A DNA stretch of 11,885 bases. Source: Novosphingobium sp. Its GTDB lineage: Bacteria > Pseudomonadota > Alphaproteobacteria > Sphingomonadales > Sphingomonadaceae. The stretch lies in assembly GCA_030830245.1 (NCBI GenBank), contig JAURNJ010000211.1, positions 1-11,885 on the forward strand, given 5' to 3'. A model generated the notes under the pieces. That model searched no databases. It saw only the letters and a program-made list of their open reading frames with translations, and was not told the DNA's origin. This document shows positions 1-6,744 of this stretch, in pieces (the stretch's first letter is position 1; every line of letters starts with the position of its first letter). Position numbers and translations under genes: made by a program.

Positions 1-1
1 A

Positions 2-541
2 GGCGGCAAGAACTACGATCTCGACGTGATCGTGTTTGCCACCGGCTTTCGCGCCAACGAATACCTCTGGCCGATGGAAGTACGCGGAAAAGGCGGCAAG
101 CGGATCGAGGAAATCTGGGAGAAGGACGGTCCGCGCGCCTACCTGGGTGCGATGGTTCCCGATTTCCCCAACCTGTTCATGTGCTACGGTCCAAACTCGA
201 ACAATTTCGGCGGCTTCACCGTGGTCGATCTGCTCGAGATCACGGCGCAGTTCGCCGTGCGCGCCATTGCCGGTCTGATCGAACGCGGCCAGGCCAGCGT
301 CGATGTGACCGAGGAAGCCTACTGGCGCTTTGCCGACATCCTTGACGAGTCCGAGAAGGGCATGGTCTACCTCGATCAGCGTGCGAACAGCTACTACCAG
401 AACGGCGGACGGTCGTCGGTCAACGGGCCGGTCGATTACCGCCGGATGTGGCGCTGGCTCAAGGACCCTGCGGCCCCGCCGCCTGCCACCACCGACGCAG
501 GCATGCGGCCCTGGTTCAACGGGGATCTGATCGTCGCCTAG
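2..541 (+). CDS. Flavin-containing (Baeyer-Villiger-type) monooxygenase, C-terminal part, truncated by window start
   Basis: The reading frame is open from the first bases and ends at TAG 539-541, giving about 179 residues of the C-terminal part only. The segment VIVFATGF near the start matches the conserved ATG-containing strand of class B flavoprotein monooxygenases, where the FAD/NADP domains meet. It is followed by the typical 'P-N-L-F-M-C-Y-G-P-N-S-N' stretch of Baeyer-Villiger monooxygenases. These enzymes use FAD, NADPH and O2 to insert oxygen next to a carbonyl, making an ester or lactone. The N-terminal Rossmann GxGxxG and the BVMO fingerprint lie outside the window, so BVMO versus another flavin monooxygenase cannot be settled. 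The next gene starts 17 bases downstream on the same strand, so the two are probably co-transcribed. Confidence 0.85.
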   Translation, partial: GGKNYDLDVIVFATGFRANEYLWPMEVRGKGGKRIEEIWEKDGPRAYLGAMVPDFPNLFMCYGPNSNNFGGFTVVDLLEITAQFAVRAIAGLIERGQASVDVTEEAYWRFADILDESEKGMVYLDQRANSYYQNGGRSSVNGPVDYRRMWRWLKDPAAPPPATTDAGMRPWFNGDLIVA

Positions 542-558
542 CAGGCATGGAGGCAGTC

Positions 559-1413
559 ATGGAAGCACCGACGCAAGCGCAAAGCCACCTGACTGCCAAG
601 CTGCCCTATCTGCGCAGTGATCTCGACCTGCTGCATGTCGAGTTCACTGCGCGCATTCTCGGTGACGAAGTGTTCGAGCGGCTGGAGACATCGATCCGCA
701 ATGGCCGCATTGCGGATGTGCCTCCGTCGCTGGAGCGCGAGGGCTTCCAGCTGGTCGTGCATCCCAGCGCCACGGTTCGCGACCGAACGGAAGAATTGAA
801 GGCGCCGGGCGGCCTGCTGACCCAGAGCGACGCCCTTCGCGCATACTGGGCGGAGACGATCCCCCTGATCGCCCGCCTGAGCGGCGCGCGCGACGTTCTG
901 CCGCTCCATGCCTCCACCGTGCGGTTCAGCCCGGCGCTGAAGAACGACAAGGCTATGACTCCGGCAGGCTGGCCGCATGTCGATTACGACACGCCCGAAT
1001 CCGAGGTCCAGCTCAAGGAAACGCTGGAACTGAACCAGTTCGATCCTGCGCCCTACAGTCGCTACGTCATGTACCAGTGCTGGCATGTCCTGAGCGAGCC
1101 GCCGCAGGACATACCGCTGGCGATGTGCGACGGTCGAACCGTGTCGGTCGACGACATCGTCCCCATCGAATACCACATGAAGACGCCCGAGCGCGACGTG
1201 ACCTACCAGTCGAGCGGGGCGCGCTTCAGTGACCGACACCGCTGGTGGTATTTCCCTGACATGACCCGCGAGGAACTGCTGGTATTCATCGGCTTTGATT
1301 CCGCGCTGGGAGATTCGTTCAAGACCCTGCATGTCGGCATAAGGGACGAATCGCACGAACGACCGGTGCCCCGCATCAGTCTGGAAACACGCTATTTCGC
1401 GCTATTCGATTAG
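559..1413 (+). CDS. CmcJ/NvfI-family putative Fe(II)/2-oxoglutarate oxygenase
   Basis: A 284-residue protein resembling the CmcJ/NvfI family (7-alpha-cephem methoxylase P8 chain-related; fungal NvfI is a non-haem iron, 2-oxoglutarate-dependent enzyme). Visible family landmarks are PHVDYD (H140, D142, likely iron ligands), the 'YQCWHVLSEPPQDIPLAMCD' block at about 172-191, WWYFPDM (229-235), a late TLHVG (H258, candidate distal iron histidine) and the arginine-containing tail ending ETRYFALF. Start chosen at ATG 559 because GGAGG at 549-553 sits five bases upstream; an in-frame ATG at 547 would overlap that ribosome site. It lies between the monooxygenase and an isochorismatase-like gene, so a tailoring or oxidative step in the same pathway is inferred. 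The substrate is unknown, and 2-oxoglutarate use is assumed from the family, not seen. Confidence 0.8.
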   Translation: MEAPTQAQSHLTAKLPYLRSDLDLLHVEFTARILGDEVFERLETSIRNGRIADVPPSLEREGFQLVVHPSATVRDRTEELKAPGGLLTQSDALRAYWAETIPLIARLSGARDVLPLHASTVRFSPALKNDKAMTPAGWPHVDYDTPESEVQLKETLELNQFDPAPYSRYVMYQCWHVLSEPPQDIPLAMCDGRTVSVDDIVPIEYHMKTPERDVTYQSSGARFSDRHRWWYFPDMTREELLVFIGFDSALGDSFKTLHVGIRDESHERPVPRISLETRYFALFD

Positions 1414-1441
1414 AGAAAACACTAAAGGGAGAGAGGCAACA

Positions 1442-2068
1442 ATGCCATTCGACATCGCACCATTGCTCGCGCCGGGCAAAGTCGCCGTTCTGCTTTCCGA
1501 AGTTCAACGCGGCATAATCGGCGATCTTGCTACCGGCAGCCCGCTGGCGACAGGTGCGCAGGAAGTCGGCGTAATCGGCAACTGTGCGACGCTGGCCACT
1601 GCCGCGCGGGCGAACGGAGCGCCAGTCGTTCATTGCCTCGCTGACACTTCGCCGGGCCGCTGGGGCGCGGGAACCAATTGCCGCCTATACACGGGCGGGG
1701 CCGGTCCTTCCTCTGGCGGACGCGTCCACAACCCCGATGGCGACACGCCATGCCCTGAGGTCTGGCAGGATGGCGATCTCACTTCGGTGCGGGTCCACGG
1801 CCTGCACCCGATGGCTGACAACTCGCTCGACCGCCGCCTGCGCAACAAGGGCATTTCGACCCTGATCGTTGCGGGAGTGTCGCTCAACGTTGCGATCCTC
1901 GGCCTGTCGATCGAGGCAGTGAACAGCAACTATACCGTCATCATCCCGCGCGATGCCGTTTCGGGCTTTCCCAGCGAGTACGCGCAGCACGCGATCCGCA
2001 ACACGCTGTCCTTCATCACCACCTTGTCGACTGTCGACGACATCATCGCCGCCTGGCCGCAGGCGTGA
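1442..2068 (+). CDS. Isochorismatase-fold (cysteine hydrolase family) protein lacking the catalytic cysteine
   Basis: A 208-residue protein with the isochorismatase/cysteine-hydrolase fold. The N-terminal strand reads VAVLLSEVQRGIIGD and the core strand reads LIVAGVSLNVAILGLSIEAV, followed by YTVIIPRDAVSGFP. In amidases of this family the triad is Asp-Lys-Cys. Here the Asp position is Glu20, the Cys position is Ala151, and the usual Lys region is VRVHGLHP (about 116-123) without a lysine. From memory this matches a subfamily common in actinobacteria and proteobacteria with EVQRG/EMQRG and GVSxNV(G/A) motifs. True isochorismatases such as PhzD also lack the Cys, so hydrolysis by another mechanism is possible. 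ATG 1442 is preceded by a purine-rich ribosome site (AGGGAGAGAGG, 1426-1436). The stop overlaps the next gene's start by four bases (GTGA), implying translational coupling. Confidence 0.85.
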   Translation: MPFDIAPLLAPGKVAVLLSEVQRGIIGDLATGSPLATGAQEVGVIGNCATLATAARANGAPVVHCLADTSPGRWGAGTNCRLYTGGAGPSSGGRVHNPDGDTPCPEVWQDGDLTSVRVHGLHPMADNSLDRRLRNKGISTLIVAGVSLNVAILGLSIEAVNSNYTVIIPRDAVSGFPSEYAQHAIRNTLSFITTLSTVDDIIAAWPQA

Positions 2069-2835
2069 GCGAACCAGCCACGCCGCTCTACAACTTCGAG
2101 GCGCTGGGCTTTGTGCCCGGCGAACTGGTGGTAGTGACGGGCGCGGCAAGCGGCATTGGCAGGGCCACCGCGCTGTGTGCTGCCAAATCGGGCCTGACCG
2201 TGGCCGTATGGGACATGAACGGTCCCGGTGCGCTGGCAACGGCGAAGGACATTTCCGAAGCGGGCGGACTGGGTTTTGCAGTTACCGTCGATGTATTCGA
2301 CGAAGCGCAAGTTGAGCGCGCCTGGCGCGAGACCCTCGCCAAAGGTGTGTGCCGCTATCTGGTCAACAACGCCGGCCCGCCCAGTGTCAAGAAAGGGCCG
2401 TTCGGCGATCTCCTGCGAGATGCGCTGGGCAGCATGGAGAGGGTGACCTCGCTATGGTTGGACCATTGTGGCGAACAGGCGGCGGCCCTCGTCAATATCG
2501 CGTCAATCGCGGGCACTGCGCAGGGCAGCGGCAAGACAGTTTCGTCGTTTTACCCTGCCTCCAAGGCGGGCATCACCGGCTATACCCGCTGGCTTGCCAC
2601 CCGCCACGATGGCAGGCCCCGCGCCAATGCGGTCGCGCCGGGCATAACGGTTACGCCTAGGATAGCACCGATGCTCGAATTGCCCGCAATGCAGGATCTC
2701 GCCACGCGTGTGCCGGTGGGCCGCCTCGGTCAGCCCGAGGACATTGCTCACGCCGTCCTGTTCCTGCTCTCGCCGGCAGCGAGCTACATCAATGGCGTGG
2801 TTCTGCCGGTTGATGGCGGGGTCACGCTAGCTTAG
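2065..2835 (+). CDS. Short-chain dehydrogenase/reductase (SDR)
   Basis: A 256-residue classical SDR that oxidises or reduces an alcohol/ketone with NAD(P). The cofactor motif TGAASGIG is at 25-32, NNAG at 101-104, catalytic Ser147 in NIAS, and YxxxK as Y163-P-A-S-K167. The C-terminal part (PEDIAHAVLFLLS, then NGVVLPVDGG) is typical of the family. Asp50 at the end of strand two (VAVWDMN) suggests NAD(H) preference. The segment between NNAG and NIAS does not show the usual VNLxG motif, so the fourth tetrad residue (Asn) appears to be absent. Translation starts at GTG 2065, which overlaps the upstream TGA; no good ribosome site is seen, so coupling is likely. The 3' end overlaps the converging alcohol dehydrogenase gene by four bases. 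Likely role: redox step on the product or substrate of the monooxygenase. Confidence 0.9.
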   Translation: MSEPATPLYNFEALGFVPGELVVVTGAASGIGRATALCAAKSGLTVAVWDMNGPGALATAKDISEAGGLGFAVTVDVFDEAQVERAWRETLAKGVCRYLVNNAGPPSVKKGPFGDLLRDALGSMERVTSLWLDHCGEQAAALVNIASIAGTAQGSGKTVSSFYPASKAGITGYTRWLATRHDGRPRANAVAPGITVTPRIAPMLELPAMQDLATRVPVGRLGQPEDIAHAVLFLLSPAASYINGVVLPVDGGVTLA

Positions 2836-3935
2836 CCCGTTTCGGGCATAACCACTGCCTTGATCGCCTTGCCCGAACCGACCGCCTCGATCGCTTCCTG
2901 TGCGCCGGTGAGTGGAAACCGATGGGTGACGAGATCGGCGAAGCCCAGCCGTTCACCATGGTCGCGCGCCAGTTCGACGACTGTCTTCAAGTCCTCGATC
3001 CGCGCGGGGCCGAGATTGCCGATGATCTGCTGGCTAAAGTTCACCATGCGCACGACATTGAGTTCGGCCATGGGCGGTCCAGAGTAGATGCCGAGCACCA
3101 GATAGCGCCCCTCTGCGGCAAGCAGCGACATTCCCTCATCGAAAGCCTCGATCTTGCCCGTCGCTTCGATCACCACGTCTGCCATGCGTCCGCCGGTAAG
3201 TTCCGCAATTCGGGCTGCGCGTTCCTCTCGCGTGGTGGACAGAAGCGGCAAGGTAGTTGTCGCACCCAGCCGCTCGGCCACGCGCAGGCGATCGTCGGGC
3301 GCACCGATGACGATCAGCTGGCTTGGCCCCGCTAGCGATGCCAGCAGAGTCGCAGAAAGCCCGACAGGTCCGCAGCCCTGCACCACCACGATCTGGCCCG
3401 GCTTCACGCCGCCAAGCCGCGTCATTCCACCAATCGCGGTCGGCATGGCGCAACCGAAAGCGATCACGGCTTCGGGCGGCGTGCCTTCCGGGATGCGAAA
3501 GAAGCCCACGCCTTTTGCCAGCCAGGCCCAGTCCTGATAGCTGGCGACGCTCGGGCGGTCAGCTGGCACCGGCCAGGGCGCGTTGTCGTCTCCCGGAGTA
3601 GCCGTACCGGCAACCGGGAAGCCATCGACCTTGGACGGCGAGAAATAGACAAGGTCGCCGATCGCAACTGGCTCGCCGCCGCTGTCGGTGGTCACGCCCT
3701 CCCCCAGCGCCTCGATCCGCCCGATGCCTTCGTGCCCGAATGCGACCGGCGCTGGCGGCGCGGGAATGTCGCCATTCAAGCGGTGCGCATCGGTTCCGCA
3801 AACGCCGGCGATCACGACCCGCAGGAGAACACCGCCCGGTTCCGGCTCCGGCACTCCGACCTGGCGAAATTCGAGTGGCTGGCCCGGAGCATGGAAGGCG
3901 ATGCGCCTGCCGCTGCGAAAGGAAGTGTCACTCAT
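2832..3935 (-). CDS. Zinc-type medium-chain alcohol dehydrogenase (MDR family)
   Basis: A 367-residue MDR-superfamily NAD(P)-dependent dehydrogenase. The N-terminal GroES-like domain carries GVCGTDAH (C46, D49) and FGHEGIG (H68, E69). The third catalytic-zinc ligand is probably Cys162 in AFGCAMPTAIGG. The Rossmann motif is VVVQGCGPVG (183-192), followed by a strand ending near GAPDD (211-215). The four-cysteine structural-zinc loop expected around residues 95-130 is absent; this region reads VYFSPSKVDGFPVAG and has no Cys. It is the last gene of the minus-strand run: its ATG lies 18 bases after the acyl-CoA ligase stop, with AAGGGTGA as ribosome site. Likely role: oxidation of an alcohol or reduction of a carbonyl in the same catabolic route as the neighbouring ligase. 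Confidence 0.88.
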   Translation of the reverse strand: MSDTSFRSGRRIAFHAPGQPLEFRQVGVPEPEPGGVLLRVVIAGVCGTDAHRLNGDIPAPPAPVAFGHEGIGRIEALGEGVTTDSGGEPVAIGDLVYFSPSKVDGFPVAGTATPGDDNAPWPVPADRPSVASYQDWAWLAKGVGFFRIPEGTPPEAVIAFGCAMPTAIGGMTRLGGVKPGQIVVVQGCGPVGLSATLLASLAGPSQLIVIGAPDDRLRVAERLGATTTLPLLSTTREERAARIAELTGGRMADVVIEATGKIEAFDEGMSLLAAEGRYLVLGIYSGPPMAELNVVRMVNFSQQIIGNLGPARIEDLKTVVELARDHGERLGFADLVTHRFPLTGAQEAIEAVGSGKAIKAVVMPETG

Positions 3936-3953
3936 GGTCAGTCACCCTTATCG

Positions 3954-5498
3954 TTAGCCCGCCGCAAACTGCGCCTTCAATGCCTTCTTGTCTGGCTTGC
4001 CTACCGCCGACAAGGGAATGCCCTCTACGAAGTGAACTGCCTTCGGCACCTGCACCGGTCCCTTCTCGGCGCGCACCATTGCCATCAGTTCGGCCGGATC
4101 GGGCGACGCCCCTTCCGCCGCCACGACGATCGCCGTCACCGCCTCTCCCCACTTCTCATGCGGCAGGCCGATCACCGCCACTTGCGCGACGCCGGGATGC
4201 GCGGCGATGACGTTCTCGACCTCGCGCGCGAAGACATTGAACCCGCCCGAAACGATCATGTCCTTCTTGCGGTCGACAATCCGGAGGAACCCGTCGGGAT
4301 TGCGAACCGCGACATCGCCGGTATGCAGCCAGCCGTATTTGAATGCCTCCGCCGTCTCCTCGGGCCTGTCGAGGTATCCGGCCATCACCTGCGGGCCGCG
4401 CACGCAGATCTCGCCCGGCTCGCCATCGGGCACTTCGTTGCCGTGGTCGTCAAGCAGGCAAACGGAAACATACGGATGCGGCCTGCCGCAAGAAGCAAGC
4501 CGCAAGGGGTCATCAACCAGATGCTCGCCCTTCTTGAGCACCGTGACGCATAGCGGCGCTTCGGACTGACCGTAGAACTGGAAGAAGATCGGCCCGAGCT
4601 TCTCGATTGCCTCCTTCAGGCGCGATGGGGGAAATGCCGAGGCGCCGTAATAGACCGATTCCAGGCTCGACAGGTCGAACTCGCCGAAGCGCGGATGGTC
4701 GATCAGCGCCAGCACCATGGTCGGCACCATCAGCGTGGTGGTGATACGGTGCTTCTGTATTGCCTCCATGAATGAGACGGGATCGAACGCAGGCAGCACG
4801 AACATCGATCCGCCCATGATCAGGATCGGAGTGAGCACCGAAGCCCCGGCATGGCTGAGCGGTGAGCAGACGAGATGGCGCACTTCCTTAGGCCATTCGA
4901 ACTCCGAAAGGAGCACCGTGGCCGCAGTCGCAATCGAAGCGTTGGTGGTTATGACGCCCTTGGGCTTGCCGGTGGTGCCGCCGGTAAAGACTACGCCGAT
5001 CTGCTGGTCGGGCGGCCCAGCCCGGCCCATCAGCGGCCCCGGCTCGAACTGGCTCGCCATTTCCGACAGCGAAGGGCCGATGCCCGCCTTGCCGATGGCA
5101 AACAGGTTGCGCAGGCCCGGCGCGCGAGCCTTAAGGTCTCGCACCGTATCCTCGAAAGCATCGTCGTAGATCAGCGTATCGATATGGGCGTGCTCGATCG
5201 CATAGAGATAGTCCTCGACCGAGCCCATCGGATGCAACGAAGTTGAAATGATATCGGCAAAGCGGAACGAGTTGGACACGCCGGGAACTTCGGGCCGGTT
5301 TTTCGAAAGCAGCGCTGCGCGTTGAGGCTTGGGGTCGAGCGACAGCAGCAGCTGCGAATAGCGGCTGATCGAATCGCGAATATCGCGCGCAGTCAGCACC
5401 GATCCATCCTCGAGCATGATGACCGGGCGTTCGAGATCATAGCTCAGCGCCTCGGCCACCATTTGCGAGGGCGTTGTCGGATAATGCAGCGCGTCCAT
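3954..5498 (-). CDS. AMP-forming acyl-CoA synthetase (fatty-acid/aromatic CoA ligase type)
   Basis: A 514-residue member of the ANL (AMP-binding) superfamily, which activates a carboxylate with ATP and transfers it to CoA. Visible core motifs are TGGTTGKPKG (172-181, P-loop), YGQSE (309-313), GWLHTGD (389-395) with the adenosine-binding Asp, FLRIVDRKKDMIVSGGFNV (hinge, about 405-422), and the C-terminal catalytic lysine K501 in SAVGKPDKKALK. Length and motifs are complete. The start is ATG 5498, forming TGATG with the stop of the upstream crotonase gene; GTG 5501 directly before it is an alternative. A ribosome site GGGAG lies seven bases upstream of the ATG. The order crotonase-ligase-dehydrogenase points to CoA activation of an acid intermediate; the acyl chain cannot be deduced. 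Confidence 0.92.
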   Translation of the reverse strand: MDALHYPTTPSQMVAEALSYDLERPVIMLEDGSVLTARDIRDSISRYSQLLLSLDPKPQRAALLSKNRPEVPGVSNSFRFADIISTSLHPMGSVEDYLYAIEHAHIDTLIYDDAFEDTVRDLKARAPGLRNLFAIGKAGIGPSLSEMASQFEPGPLMGRAGPPDQQIGVVFTGGTTGKPKGVITTNASIATAATVLLSEFEWPKEVRHLVCSPLSHAGASVLTPILIMGGSMFVLPAFDPVSFMEAIQKHRITTTLMVPTMVLALIDHPRFGEFDLSSLESVYYGASAFPPSRLKEAIEKLGPIFFQFYGQSEAPLCVTVLKKGEHLVDDPLRLASCGRPHPYVSVCLLDDHGNEVPDGEPGEICVRGPQVMAGYLDRPEETAEAFKYGWLHTGDVAVRNPDGFLRIVDRKKDMIVSGGFNVFAREVENVIAAHPGVAQVAVIGLPHEKWGEAVTAIVVAAEGASPDPAELMAMVRAEKGPVQVPKAVHFVEGIPLSAVGKPDKKALKAQFAAG

Positions 5499-6301
5499 CA
5501 CTTCGCTCCCTTGCGTTCGCGATTAGCGAAATCGGCCAATGCCTGCTTGTTTGCCGGAGTGCCCAGCAGATCGCGCATCTTGGCGTTTTCCGCTTCGCGC
5601 GCGGCGCGAATATGCGGCAGGTGCGCAGCGAGCATCAGCCCGTTGGTGGCTTTCAAGGATTGCAACGGGCATTGCTCGTAACGGCGGGCAAATTCACTGG
5701 CGGTTTCCAGAAGTTGTTCGGAGGCGACAACCTGTTGCCCCAGACCAGAAGCGACCACTTCGGCCGCGCTGAACCACTCTCCCATCAGCAGAGCCCTGCT
5801 CGCCTCGGCCCAGCCCATGCGCATCGGAAAGGTGTAGCTCGCCGAAGCCTCCGGACACAGGCCCAGCTGGCTGAACGGCGTGCGCAGTCGCGCGCCCTCG
5901 GCGACGAAAACGTGATCGCAGTAACCCAGCATGGTGAAACCGAACCCGACGCCCAGGCCATTGACTGCCGCGATCAGCGGCTTGGGAAAGGTCTCGAACG
6001 CTTCTTCCAACTCATCGAACACGCTGCGTGTCGCGGCGCGCGAGGGATCGTTGAGGTCCGCCGTGTTGACCTGCGACATGTCCGACAGGTCCGCCCCGGC
6101 ACAGAACGCACGGCCCGCGCCGGTGATGATTACGGCATGAAGGCTGTCGTCGGCGGCAAGCTCCTGCATGGCATCGCGCAGTCCGACGAGAAGCGGCGTG
6201 TTGAGCGCATTGAGGCGGTCCGGACGGTTCAGCGTGAGCGTCGCGAGCGCGCCCTCCCGCTCGATCAGGACGATCTTCCCGGCAGTCATGACTTCACTCA
6301 C
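5498..6301 (-). CDS. Crotonase-family enoyl-CoA isomerase/hydratase (ECI2-like active site)
   Basis: A 267-residue crotonase fold protein that acts on enoyl-CoA. The oxyanion-hole motifs are AFCAGADLSDM (66-75) and NGLGVGFG (114-121). The two glutamates of hydratases (Glu144 and Glu164 of rat mitochondrial ECH) appear to be missing (GFGFTM and TPFSQLG). LGLCPEASASYTFP instead closely follows the pattern of peroxisomal delta3,delta2-enoyl-CoA isomerase (ECI2), with Glu151 as candidate base, so isomerase activity is more likely than hydratase. The start is GTG 6301, because a strong GGAG ribosome site (GAGAGGAGAGGAG, 6320-6308) lies six bases upstream; ATG 6289 is a less likely alternative. It is the first gene of the minus-strand run and overlaps the ligase start by one base. 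Confidence 0.88.
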   Translation of the reverse strand: MSEVMTAGKIVLIEREGALATLTLNRPDRLNALNTPLLVGLRDAMQELAADDSLHAVIITGAGRAFCAGADLSDMSQVNTADLNDPSRAATRSVFDELEEAFETFPKPLIAAVNGLGVGFGFTMLGYCDHVFVAEGARLRTPFSQLGLCPEASASYTFPMRMGWAEASRALLMGEWFSAAEVVASGLGQQVVASEQLLETASEFARRYEQCPLQSLKATNGLMLAAHLPHIRAAREAENAKMRDLLGTPANKQALADFANRERKGAK

Positions 6302-6432
6302 TCGGCTCTCCTCTCCTCTCTTGGCATTACCGGAATGGCCGACAAGGCCGTCAGGAGCAAGCCAGACCATGCTTGCGTAGACGCGTTGCGTCATGCCAAT
6401 CGCCATGGCGACGCTGGGCAGGGAGAACGAGG
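6302..6432. promoter_or_regulatory. Divergent intergenic region with inverted repeats, probable promoter/operator
   Basis: This 131-base stretch separates the crotonase start (minus) from the DUF1905 gene (plus) and must hold the promoter of the minus-strand run. It contains GACGC-GTT-GCGTC, a perfect 5-bp-arm inverted repeat at 6380-6392. TTGCGT is repeated at 6373-6378 and 6386-6391. A 7-bp inverted pair, TTGGCAT (6321-6327) and ATGCCAA (6393-6399), is also present. These could be binding sites for a dimeric regulator, but no convincing -35/-10 pair was found. The regulatory role is inferred. Confidence 0.35.
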
Positions 6433-6744
6433 ATTACCGAACAGATCACCCACACCGCTCCGCTCTGGCGCTGGACCGGGGGCCAGAACGGCTCCTGGCA
6501 TTTTCTCACCATTTCCGGCGCGGCAGGAGAGACGCTGACGGAAACCGCGCTGATGCGCCGCCTCGAAGGCATGGCGCGCGGCTTCGGCTCGCTGAAAGTC
6601 ACCGCGACGATTGGCGAAACGAGTTGGCGGACCTCCATATTCCCCTCGCGGGAAACAGGATGGATGCTGCCGGTCAAGGCAGCCGTGCGCAAGGCCGAGG
6701 GCCTGAGCGAGGGAGACGAGGTGGAACTGATCCTTGAGTTCTAG
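6433..6744 (+). CDS. DUF1905 domain protein with no conventional start codon
   Basis: About 103 residues matching the small DUF1905 domain: the N-terminal APLWRW..GSWHFLTI strand, RGFGSLKV, TSWRTSIFP, and a C-terminal WMLPVKAAVRKAEGLSEGDEV segment. Biochemical function is unknown for this family. Similarity begins at about 6436, but no in-frame ATG or GTG precedes it. The only ordinary alternative start in frame is TTG 6373, without a ribosome site. ATT at 6433 has GGGAG (6421-6425) seven bases upstream, so a rare ATT start is chosen here. A start-codon mutation or frameshift is the other option (ATG 6405 lies in another frame). The stop TAG overlaps the converging Rieske gene by four bases. 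There is no evident link to the catabolic genes. Confidence 0.7.
   Translation: MTEQITHTAPLWRWTGGQNGSWHFLTISGAAGETLTETALMRRLEGMARGFGSLKVTATIGETSWRTSIFPSRETGWMLPVKAAVRKAEGLSEGDEVELILEF

Noticed and set aside
538..1356. Minus-strand open frame of 272 codons opposite the CmcJ/NvfI-like gene
   Set aside because: The plus-strand product has clear family motifs and a good ribosome site; this frame has neither.
3732..4553. Plus-strand open frame of 273 codons opposite the ligase and dehydrogenase genes
   Set aside because: It spans two recognised genes and their junction on the other strand and shows no domain.
5474..6538. Plus-strand open frame of 354 codons opposite the crotonase gene
   Set aside because: Shadow frame of a recognised crotonase; composition is rich in Arg/Gly/Ala and no family pattern is visible.
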